Positions 34,501-46,500 of a stretch of DNA of 64,000 bases are shown here, piece after piece; position 1 is the first letter of the stretch, and each line of letters opens with the position of its first letter. A program made the position numbers and the translations under genes. Source of the stretch: Parapristionchus giblindavisi (lineage: Eukaryota > Nematoda > Chromadorea > Rhabditida > Diplogasteridae). The notes beneath the pieces were generated by a model. That model saw only the letters and a program-made list of their open reading frames with translations, was not told where the DNA came from and did no database searches. Where the stretch lies: the NCBI GenBank assembly GCA_943737045.1, contig CALSFV010000269.1, positions 496,001 through 560,000 of the forward strand. The letters are read 5' to 3'.

Positions 34501-37500
34501 TTAATTTCTCATATCTAGATTTCTGCAGGGTCTTACGTTGATGGTTCAGTTGTTGTAGAGGTCGATCCAGCAGATGTCGATGTGGACCCTTCAGACGTCG
34601 TACTCGTGGTGGATGATTCAGTGGTAGTGGTTGATGGTTCACTTGTGGTCCTAAGGCATTTTTGATTCAATTTATTATTTCGAAATCTTTTTTTTCGTTG
34701 CATTTAATTTCTCATATCTAGATTTCTACAGGGTCTTACGTTGATGGTTCAGTTGTTGTAGAGGTCAATCCAGCAGATGCCGATGTGGACCCTTCAGACG
34801 TCGTACTCGTAGTGGATGATTCAGTGGTAGTGGTTGATGGTTCACTTGTGGTCCTAAGGCATTTTTGATTCAATTTATTATTTCGAAATCTTTTCTTCCT
34901 TGCATTTAATTTTTCTGATCTAGATTTCTACAGCGTCTTACGTTGATGGTTCAGTTGTTTTAGAGGTCGATCCAGCAGATGTCGATGTGGACCCTTCAGA
35001 CGTCGTACTCGTAGTGGATGATTCAGTGGTAGTGGTTGATGGTTCACTTGTGGTCCTAAGGCATGTTTGTTTCAATTTATTATTTCGAAATCTTTTCTTA
35101 ATAGCATTTAATTTTTCTGATCTAGATTTCTACAGGGTCTTACGTTGATGGTTCAGTTGTTGTAGAGGTCGATTCAGCAGATGTCGATGTGGACCCTTCA
35201 GACGTCGTACTCGTGATGGATGATTCTGTGGTAGTGGTTGATGGTTCACTTGTTGTCCTAAGACATTTTTGATTCAATTTATTATTTCGAAATCTTTTTT
35301 CGTTGCATTTAATTTCTCATATCTAGATTTTTACAGGGTATTACGTTGATGGTTCAGTTGTTGTAGAGCTCGATCCAGCAGATGTCGATGTGGACCCTTT
35401 AGACGTCGTACTCGTGGTGGATGATTCAGTGGTAGTGGTTGATGGTTCACTTGTGGTCCTAAGGCATTTTGATTTAATTTATTATTTCGAAATCTTTTTT
35501 CCTTTGTATATAATTTTTCTGATCTAGATTTCTACAGGGTCTTACGTTGATGGTTCAGTTGTTGTAGAGATCGATGTGGACCCTTCAGACGTCGTACTCG
35601 TGGTGGATGATTCAGTGGTAGTGGTTGATGGTTCACTTGTGGTCCTAAGGCATTTTGATTCAATTTATTATTTCGAAATCTTTTTTCCGTTGTATATAAT
35701 TTTTCTGATCTAGATTTCTACAGGGTCTTACGTTGATGGTTCAGTTGTTGTAGAGGTCAATCCAGCAGATGCCGATGTGGACCCTTCAGACGTCGTACTC
35801 GTAGTGGATGATTCAGTGGTAGTGGTTGATGGTTCACTTGTGGTCCTAAGGCATTTTTGATTCAATTTATTATTTCGAAATCTTTTCTTCCTTGCATTTA
35901 ATTTTTCTGATCTAGATTTCTACAGCGTCTTACGTTGATGGTTCAGTTGTTTTAGAGGTCGATCCAGCAGATGTCGATGTGGACCCTTCAGACGTCGTAC
36001 TCGTGATGGATGATTCTGTGGTAGTGGTTGATGGTTCACTTGTTGTCCTAAGACATTTTTGATTCAATTTATTATTTCGAAATCTTTTTTCGTTGCATTT
36101 AATTTCTCATATCTAGATTTTTACAGGGTATTACGTTGATGGTTCAGTTGTTGTAGAGGTCGATTCAGCAGATGTCGATGTGGACCCTTCAGACGTCGTA
36201 CTCGTGATGGATGATTCTGTGGTAGTGGTTGATGGTTCACTTGTTGTCCTAAGACATTTTTGATTCAATTTATTATTTCGAAATCTTTTTTCGTTGCATT
36301 TAATTTCTCATATCTAGATTTTTACAGGGTATTACGTTGATGGTTCAGTTGTTGTAGAGCTCGATCCAGCAGATGTCGATGTGGACCCTTTAGACGTCGT
36401 ACTCGTGGTGGATGATTCAGTGGTAGTGGTTGATGGTTCACTTGTGGTCCTAAGGCATTTTGATTTAATTTATTATTTCGAAATCTTTTTTCCTTTGTAT
36501 ATAATTTTTCTGATCTAGATTTCTACAGGGTCTTACGTTGATGGTTCAGTTGTTGTAGAGATCGATGTGGACCCTTCAGACGTCGTACTCGTGGTGGATG
36601 ATTCAGTGGTAGTGGTTGATGGTTCACTTGTGGTCCTAAGGCATTTTGATTCAATTTATTATTTCGAAATCTTTTTTCCGTTGTATATAATTTTTCTGAT
36701 CTAGATTTCTACAGGGTCTTACGTTGATGGTTCAGTTGTTGTAGAGGTCGATCCAGCAGATGTCGATGTGGACCCTTCAGACGTCGTACTCGTAGTGGAT
36801 GATTCAGTGGTAGTGGTTGATGGTTCACTTGTGGTCCTAAGGCATTTTTGATTCAATTTATTATTTCGAAATCTTTTTTTTCGTTGCATTTAATTTCTCA
36901 TATCTAGATTTCTGCAGGGTCTTACGTTGATGGTTCAGTTGTTGTAGAGGTCGATCCAGCAGATGTCGATGTGGACCCTTCAGACGTCGTACTCGTGGTG
37001 GATGATTCAGTGGTAGTGGTTGATGGTTCACTTGTGGTCCTAAGGCATTTTTGATTCAATTTATTATTTCGAAATCTTTTTTTTCGTTGCATTTAATTTC
37101 TCATATCTAGATTTCTACAGGGTCTTACGTTGATGGTTCAGTTGTTGTAGAGGTCAATCCTGCAGATGCCGATGTGGACCCTTCAGACGTCGTACTCGTA
37201 GTGGATGATTCAGTGGTAGTGGTTGATGGTTCACTTGTGGTCCTAAGGCATTTTTGATTCAATTTATTATTTCGAAATCTTTTCTTCCTTGCATTTAATT
37301 TTTCTGATCTAGATTTCTACAGCGTCTTACGTTGATGGTTCAGTTGTTGTAGAGGTCGATCCAGCAGATGTCGATGTGGACTCTTCAGACGTCGTACTCG
37401 TAGTGAATGATTCAGTGGTAGTGGTTGATGGTTCACTTGTGGTCCTAAGGCATTTTGATTCAATTTATTATTTCGAAATCTTTTCTTCCTTGCATTTAAT

Positions 37501-40500
37501 TTTTCTGATCTAGATTTCTACAGCGTCTTACGTTGATGGTTCAGTTGTTGTAGAGGTCGATCCAGCAGATGTCGATGTGGACCCTTCAGACGTCGTACTC
37601 GTAGTGGATGATTCAGTGGTAGTGGTTGATGGTTCACTTGTGGTCCTAAGGCATTTTGATTTAATTTATTATTTCGAAATCTTTTTTCCTTTGTATATAA
37701 TTTTTCTGATCTAGATTTCTACAGGGTCTTACGTTGATGGTTCAGTTGTTGTAGAGATCGATGTGGACCCTTCAGACGTCGTACTCGTGGTGGATGATTC
37801 AGTGGTAGTGGTTGATGGTTCACTTGTGGTCCTAAGGCATTTTGATTCAATTTATTATTTCGAAATCTTTTTTCCGTTGTATATAATTTTTCTGATCTAG
37901 ATTTCTACAGGGTCTTACGTTGATGGTTCAGTTGTTGTAGAGGTCGATCCAGCAGATGTCGATGTGGACCCTTCAGACGTCGTACTCGTAGTGGATGATT
38001 CAGTGGTAGTGGTTGATGGTTCACTTGTGGTCCTAAGGTATTTTTGATTCAATTTATTATTTCGAAATCTTTTTTTTCGTTGCATTTAATTTCTCATATC
38101 TAGATTTCTGCAGGGTCTTACGTTGATGGTTCAGTTGTTGTAGAGGTCGATCCAGCAGATGTCGATGTGGACCCTTCAGACGTCGTACTCGTGGTGGATG
38201 ATTCAGTGGTAGTGGTTGATGGTTCACTTGTGGTCCTAAGGCATTTTTGATTCAATTTATTATTTCGAAATCTTTTTTTTCGTTGCATTTAATTTCTCAT
38301 ATCTAGATTTCTACAGGGTCTTACGTTGATGGTTCAGTTGTTGTAGAGGTCAATCCTGCAGATGCCGATGTGGACCCTTCAGACGTCGTACTCGTAGTGG
38401 ATGATTCAGTGGTAGTGGTTGATGGTTCACTTGTGGTCCTAAGGCATTTTTGATTCAATTTATTATTTCGAAATCTTTTCTTCCTTGCATTTAATTTTTC
38501 TGATCTAGATTTCTACAGCGTCTTACGTTGATGGTTCAGTTGTTGTAGAGGTCGATCCAGCAGATGTCGATGTGGACCCTTCAGACGTCGTACTCGTAGT
38601 GAATGATTCAGTGGTAGTGGTTGATGGTTCACTTGTGGTCCTAAGGCATTTTGATTCAATTTATTATTTCGAAATCTTTTCTTCCTTGCATTTAATTTTT
38701 CTGATCTAGATTTCTACAGCGTCTTACGTTGATGGTTCAGTTGTTGTAGAGGTCGATTCAGCAGATGTCGATGTGGACCCTTCAGACGTCGTTCTCGTGA
38801 TGGATGATTCTGTGGTAGTGGTTGATGGTTCACTTGTTGTCCTAAGACATTTTTGATTCAATTTATTATTTCGAAATCTTTTTTCGTTGCATTTAATTTC
38901 TCATATCTAGATTTTTACAGGGTCTTACGTTGATGGTTCAGTTGCTGTAGAGGTCGATCCAGCAGATGTCGATGTGGACCCTTCAGACGTCGTACTCGTA
39001 GTGGATGATTCAGTGGTACTGGTTGATGGTTCACTTGTGGTCCTAAGGCATTTTTGTTTCAATTTATTATTTCGAAATCTTTTCTTAATTGCATTTAATT
39101 TTTCTGATCTAGATTTCTACCGTGGCCGTATGCAAGAACAACGGGAAAACCGTTTTCCGGGAAAATGTAACGTCATTAGCGTAGGCGGAGGATTTTTGGA
39201 AAACGCCTCCGCCCACGCTAATGACGTCACATTTTCCCGGAAAACGGTTCATGCATACAGCCACCGGTTCTTACGTTGATGAATCAATTGTTGTGGAGAT
39301 CTTTTTTTTTTGCATTCAATTTTTTTGATCTTGTATAGGTTCTTACGTTGATGCAAATATTTTATTGTAGGAAAATATAGAGTCGAGAGACAATAAATAT
39401 TTTTCGTTTACATGGAGTTTAGCAACACTCAGGAATATTAAGTAATTGACACTACACAAATATTTTTCACTATTTTCTTGCGGGGTCACGCTTGTAGGAA
39501 AGGAGAGTGTGCCTAACAAGGGAACTCTGGTTGGGCGGTCCCGGACTTCGGGATGGGACATATACAGTAGCGGACAAAAAGATGTCACATTCATGTTTTT
39601 CTAATTTTTGGTCCACATGTGATATCTTCCTGATTTCTTTTCTATTTGAATTGGCAACGAAAAGTATAATTCTTAATGAACCATAGATCATGTTAGTGCG
39701 ATATTGTGAATTTATAAAAAAATAAAATGTAATTTATCGAAATTTGTGATTTTCAGATATTTCAAATATATATCAAATAAAACAATAAAGACAAAGGATG
39801 TACACCCAAATAGTACGAAATCGTCGTGACTAGATCAGTATCGAGTGCCTGAACCATTGCTCTTGATAACTGTATTTCATATTCTTACCATGGAGTCGAT
39901 CAACTTGAGGACTGTCGAGAGCCTGATGACAACCAACGCTGCCTCTAGTTTCTCCATCTTCTGGTCGGTATTCTTGGTCTTTATGCCATTCAGGCTTCAC
40001 TGCAGTGCCTCCCACATGTGCTCGATAGTATTCAAGTCCGGTAATTGATTGGGCCAGTCGAGAGACAGCTCGAGAGTGCAGTTGGGGCGCTCATCTTCAC
40101 TGGGCCTGATCAGAGCGGCGTAAAGCTCCTTGGTCGGTCCAATAGAAGTTCAATCTTATAGGTTATGATGGAAATGAGTACACACAAGGTCGTGTTGGTG
40201 TTCGATTCGATCCCAATTACCATTTTCCGACGGTCAAGCACGGAGTAGGAAACACAATGTTATGGCCGTGCTATTTGAGGGGCGGAAAGGGCCCACTGTT
40301 TAGGATGAATAGAACTATGGACATGTTCCAGTACGCGTATATCCTGGAGACGAATATGAGACCTTATACGCACAAGAAGATCGGCTGATATTTCATTTTC
40401 AAGCAGAATAACGATAGTAAGTATGCCTCGGGCCATGTGAGGGATTTGCTGTGCCATCAATGTGTAACCAGCCTCGACTGGCCCAATCAATTCCCGGACT

Positions 40501-43500
40501 TTAATACAATCGAGCGCATGTGGGAGGCACTGCAGAGAAGCCTGAGTGGCATAAAGACCAAGAATACCGACCAGAAGATAGAGAATCTGGAGGCAGCGTA
40601 GGTTGTCACCAGGCTCTCGACAGTCCTCAAGTTGATCGACTCCATGGTAAGAATATGAAAGACAGTTATCAAGAGCAATGGTTCAGGCACTCGATACTGA
40701 TCTAGTCACCACGATTTCGTACTATTTGGGGGTACATCCTTTGTCTTTATTGTTTTATTTGATATATATTTGAAATATCTGAAAATCACAAATTTCGATA
40801 AATTACATTTTATTTTTTGTAAATTCACAATATCGTACCAACATGATCTATGGTTCATTAAGAATTATACTTTTGGTTGTTAATTCCAATAGAAAAGAAA
40901 TCAGGAAGATATCACATGTGGATCAAAAATTAGAAAAACATGAATGTGACATCTTTTTGTCCGCTAGTGTACTATTCGATAGCTATCCAACACAAACAAC
41001 ACAAGCAATGGTTAAAATGAATTTATATATTTTTATTTTTACTTAAAAAGGATGATCTATGTACCTTTGCTGGCAAGTTCGATTCCCGCGCAAGCTATCT
41101 CACAGAGAATGTGTTTCATTGTAGGGCGAAAATCAGAAGAAATATGTAAATAACTCTGCGCCCAGGGCATTCTGCCAAAATGGTCAACATAAAAAATCTT
41201 ATTTTTCGGATACCTATCTAATGGTATATGTCCCATCCCGAAGTCCGGGACCGCCCAACCAGACTTCCCTTGTTAGGCACGCTCTCCTTTAAAATAAAAT
41301 AAAATAAAAATTATCTTACGTGGATCCTTCGGTCGTAGTTGACGTCGATGGCTCTTCTGTGGTAGTTGTTGTACTAGGAGCTTCGGTCGTTGTTCTGAAA
41401 ATGTTAATGAAAATTAAATGATATCGCAAAATATATGTATTAAAATTATCTTACGTGGATCCTTCGGTCGTAGTTGATGTCAATGGCTCTTCTGTGGTAG
41501 TAGATGTACTAGGAGCTTCGGTCGTAGTTGACGTCGATGGCTCTTCTGTGGTAGTTGATGTACTTGGAGCTTCTGTCGTTGTTCTGAAAATGTTAATGAA
41601 AATTAAATGATATCGCAAAATATATGTATTAAAATTATCTTACGTGGATCCTTCGGTCGTAGTTGATGTCGATGGCTCTTCTGTGGTAGTTGATGTGCTA
41701 GGAGCATCGGTCGTAGTTGATGTCGATGGCTCTTCTGTGGTAGTAGATGTACTTGGAGCTTCGGTCGTAGTTGACGTGGATGGCTCTTCTGTGGTAGTTG
41801 ATGTACTAGGAGCTTCGGTCGTAGTTGATGTCGATGGCTCTTCTGTGGTAGTTGATGTACTAGGAGCTTCGGTCGTAGTTGATGTCGATGGCTCTTCTGT
41901 GGTAGTAGATGTACTAGGAGCTTCGGTCGTAGTTGACATCGATGGCTCTTCTGTGGTAGTTGATGTACTTGGAGCTTCGGTCGTAGTTCTAAAAATGTTA
42001 ATGAAAATAAAATGATATCGCAAAATATATGTATTAAAATTATCTTACGTGGATCCTTCGGTCGTAGTTGACGTCGATGGCTCTTCTGTGGTAGTTGATG
42101 TACTAGGAGCTTCGGTCGTAGTTGACGTCGATGGCTCTTCTGTGGTAGTAGATGTACTAGGAGCTTCGGTCGTTGTTCTGAAAATGTTAATGAAAATTAA
42201 ATGATAACGCAAAATATATGTATTAAAAATATCTTACGTGGATCCTTCGGTCGTAGTTGATGTCGATGGCTCTTCTGTGGTAGTTGATGTACTAGGAGCT
42301 TCGGTCGATGTTCTGAAAATGTTAATGAAAATTAAATGATATCGCAAAATATATGTATTAAAATTATCTTACGTGGATCCTTCGGTCGTAGTTGATGTCG
42401 ATGGCTCTTCTGTGGTAGTAGATGTACTAGGAGCTTCGGTCGTAGTTGACGTCGATGGCTCTTCTGTGGTAGTTGATGTACTAGGAGCTTCGGTCGTAGT
42501 TGACGTCGATGGCTCTTCTGTGGTAGTTGATGTACTTGGAGCTTCGGTCGTTGTTCTGAAAATGTTAATGAAAATTAAATGATATCGCAATATATATGTA
42601 TTAAAATTATCTTACGTGGATCCTTCGGTCGTAGTTGATGTCGATGGCTCTTCTGTGGTAGTAGATGTACTAGGAGCTTCGGTCGTAGTTGACGTCGATG
42701 TCTCTTCTGTGGTAGTTGATGTACTAGGAGCTTCGGTCGTAGTTGACGTCGATGGCTCTTCTGTGGTAGTTGATGTACTAGGAGCTTCGGTCGTTGTTCT
42801 GAAAATGTTAATGAAAATTAAATGATATCGCAAAATATATGTATTAAAATTATCTTACGTGGATCCTTCGGTCGTAGTTGAAGTCGATGGCTCTTCTGTG
42901 GTAGTTGATGTACTAGGAGCTTCGGTCGTTGTTCTGAAAATGTTAATGAAAATTAAATGATATCGCAAAATATATGTATTAAAATTATCTTACGTGGATC
43001 CTTCGGTCGTAGTTGAAGTCGATGGCTCTTCTGTGGTAGTAGATGTACTAGGAGCTTCGGTCGTAGTTGACGTCGATGGCTCTTCTGTGGTAGTAGATGT
43101 ACTAGGAGCTTCGGTCGTAGTTGACGTCGATGGCTCTTCTGTGGTAGTTGATGTACTAGGAGCTTCGGTCGTTGTTCTGAAAATGTTAATGAAAATTAAA
43201 TGATATCGCAAAATATATGTATTAAAATTATCTTACGTGGATCCTTCGGTCGTAGTTGAAGTCGATGGCTCTTCTGTGGTAGTTGATGTACTAGGAGCTT
43301 CGGTCGTTGTTCTGAAAATGTTAATGAAAATTAAATGATATCGCAAAATATATGTATTAAAATTATCTTACGTGGATCCTTCGGTCGTAGTTGATGTCGA
43401 TGGCTCTTCTGTGGTAGTAGATGTACTAGGAGCTTCGGTCGTAGTTGACGTCGATGTCTCTTCTGTGGTAGTTGATGTACTAGGAGCTTCGGTCGTAGTT

Positions 43501-46500
43501 GACGTCGATGGCTCTTCTGTGGTAGTTGATGTACTAGGAGCTTCGGTCGTAGTTGACGTCGATGGCTCTTCTGTGGTAGTAGATGTACTAGGAGCTTCGG
43601 TCGTAGTTGACGTCGATGGCTCTTCTGTGGTAGTTGATGTACTAGGAGCTTCGGTCGTTGTTCTGAAAATGTTAATGAAAATTAAATGATATCGCAAAAT
43701 ATATGTATTAAAATTATCTTACGTGGATCCTTCGGTCGTAGTTGAAGTCGATGGCTCTTCTGTGGTAGTTGATGTACTAGGAGCTTCGGTCGTTGTTCTG
43801 AAAATGTTAATGAAAATTAAATGATATCGCAAAATATATTTATTAAAATTATCTTACGTGGATCCTTCGGTCGTAGTTGATGTCGATGGCTCTTCTGTGG
43901 TAGTAGATGTACTAGGAGCTTCGGTCGTAGTTGACGTCGATGGCTCTTCTGTGGTAGTTGATGTACTTGGAGCTTCGGTCGTTGTTCTGAAAATGTTAAT
44001 GAAAATAAAATGATATCGCAAAATATATGTATTAAAATTATCTTACGTGGATCCTTCGGACGTAGTTGATGTCGATGGCTCTTCTGTGGTAGTAGATGTA
44101 CTAGGAGCTTCGGTCGTAGTTGACGTCGATGGCTCTTCTGTGGTAGTTGATGTACTAGGAGCTTCGGTTGTTGTTCTGAAAATGTTAATGAAAATTAAAT
44201 GATATCGCAAAATATATGTATTAAAATTATCTTACGTGGATCCTTCGGTCGTAGTTGAAGTCGATGGCTCTTCTGTGGTAGTTGATGTACTAGGAGCTTC
44301 GGTCGTTGTTCTGAAAATGTTAATGAAAATTAAATGATATCGCAAAATATATTTATTAAAATTATCTTACGTGGATCCTTCGGTCGTAGTTGATGTCGAT
44401 GGCTCTTCTGTGGTAGTAGATGTACTAGGAGCTTCGGTCGTTGTTCTGAAAATGTTAATGAAAATTAAATGATATCGCAAAATATATTTATTAAAATTAT
44501 CTTACGTGGATCCTTCGGTCGTAGTTGATGTCGATGGCTCTTCTGTGGTAGTAGATGTACTAGGAGCTTCGGTCGTAGTTGACGTCGATGGCTCTTCTGT
44601 GGTAGTTGATGTACTTGGAGCTTCGGTCGTTGTTCTGAAAATGTTAATGAAAATAAAATGATATCGCAAAATATATGTATTAAAATTATCTTACGTGGAT
44701 CCTTCGGTCGTAGTTGATGTCGATGGCTCTTCTGTGGTAGTAGATGTACTAGGAGCTTCGGTCGTAGTTGACGTCGATGGCTCTTCTGTGGTAGTTGATG
44801 TACTAGGAGCTTCGGTTGTTGTTCAGAAAATGTTAATGAAAATTAAATGATATCGCAAAATATATGTATTAAAATTATCTTACGTGGATCCTTCGGTCGT
44901 AGTTGATGTCGATGGCTCTTCTGTGGTAGTAGATGTACTAGGAGCTTCGGTCGTAGTTGACGTCGATGGCTCTTCTGTGGTAGTTGATGTACTAGGAGCT
45001 TCGGTCGTTGTTCTGAAAATGTTAATGAAAATTAAATGATATCGCAAAATATATGTATTAAAATTATCTTACGTGGATCCTTCGGTCGTAGTTGAAGTCG
45101 ATGGCTCTTCTGTGGTAGTTGATGTACTAGGAGCTTCGGTCGTTGTTCTGAAAATGTTAATGAAAATTAAATGATATCGCAAAATATATTTATTAAAATT
45201 ATCTTACGTGGATCCTTCGGTCGTAGTTGATGTCGATGGCTCTTCTGTGGTAGTAGATGTACTAGGAGCTTCGGTCGTAGTTGACGTCGATGGCTCTTCT
45301 GTGGTAGTTGATGTACTTGGAGCTTCGGTCGTTGTTCTGAAAATGTTAATGAAAATAAAATGATATCGCAAAATATGTTAATGTGATATCGCAAAATAAT
45401 GTATTAAAATTATCTTACGTGGATCCTTCGGTCGTAGTTGATGTCGATGGCTCTTCTGTGGTAGTAGATGTACTAGGAGCTTCGGTCGTAGTTGACGTCG
45501 ATGGCTCTTCTGTGGTAGTTGATGTACTAGGAGCTTCGGTTGTTGTTCTGAAAATGTTAATGAAAATTAAATGATATCGCAAAATATATGTATTAAAATT
45601 ATCTTACGTGGATCCTTCGGTCGTAGTTGATGTCGATGGCTCTTCTGTGGTAGTAGATGTACTAGGAGCTTCGGTCGTAGTTGACGTCGATGGCTCTTCT
45701 GTGGTAGTTGATGTACTAGGAGCTTCGGTCGTTGTTCTGAAAATGTTAATGAAAATTAAATGATATCGCAAAATATATGTATTAAAATTATCTTACGTGG
45801 ATCCTTCGGTCGTAGTTGAGGTCGATGGCTCTTCTGTGGTAGTTGATGTACTAGGAGCTTCGGTCGTTGTTCTGAAAATGTTAATGAAAATTAAATGACA
45901 TCGCAAAATATATGTATTAAAATTATCTTACGTGGATCCTTCGGTCGTAGTTGATGTCGATGGCTCTTCTGTGGTAGTAGATGTACTAGGAGCTTCGGTC
46001 GTAGTTGACGTCGATGGCTCTTCTGTGGTAGTTGATGTACTAGGAGCTTCGGTCGTTGTTCTGAAAATGTTAATGAAAATTAAATGATATCGCAAAATAT
46101 ATGTATTAAAATAATCTTACGTGGATCCTTCGGTCGTAGTTGAAGTCGATGGCTCTTCTGTGGTAGTTGATGTACTAGCAGCTTCGGTCGTTGTTCTGAA
46201 AATGTTAATGAAAATTAAATGATATCGCAAAATATATTTATTAAAATTATCTTACGTGGATCCTTCGGTCGTAGTTGATGTCGATGGCTCTTCTGTGGTA
46301 GTAGATGTACTAGGAGTTTCGGTCGTAGTTGACGTCGATGGCTCTTCTGTGGTAGTTGATGTACTTGGAGCTTCGGTCGTTGTTCTGAAAATGTTAATGA
46401 AAATAAAATGATATCGCAAAATATATGTATTAAAATTATCTTACGTGGATCCTTCGGTCGTAGTTGATGTCGATGGCTCTTCTGTGGTAGTAGATGTACT

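Larger units (their letters stand above)
39565..40969. mobile_element. Tc1-like fold-back transposon with two 3' halves
   Basis: Ends CAGTAGCGGACAAAAAGATG and its near-inverse, flanked by TA. Arms of ~500 bp (39565-40070 against 40480-40969) are inverted copies of the same 3' transposase half. Confidence 0.85.
39499..41290. mobile_element. CAAGGGAA fold-back element hosting a Tc1-like element
   Basis: The inverted ends run ~65 bp (CCTAACAAGGGAACTCTGG, GGTCCCGGACTTCGGGATGG on the left; the inverse at 41222-41288). The Tc1-like element 39565-40969 lies between. Together they make up most of the 2.3 kb intron that separates the two exon arrays. Confidence 0.8.

Noticed and set aside
41080..41110. 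B-box-like AAGTTCGATTCCCGC
   Set aside because: No A-box at proper spacing and no cloverleaf; probably part of a transposon.
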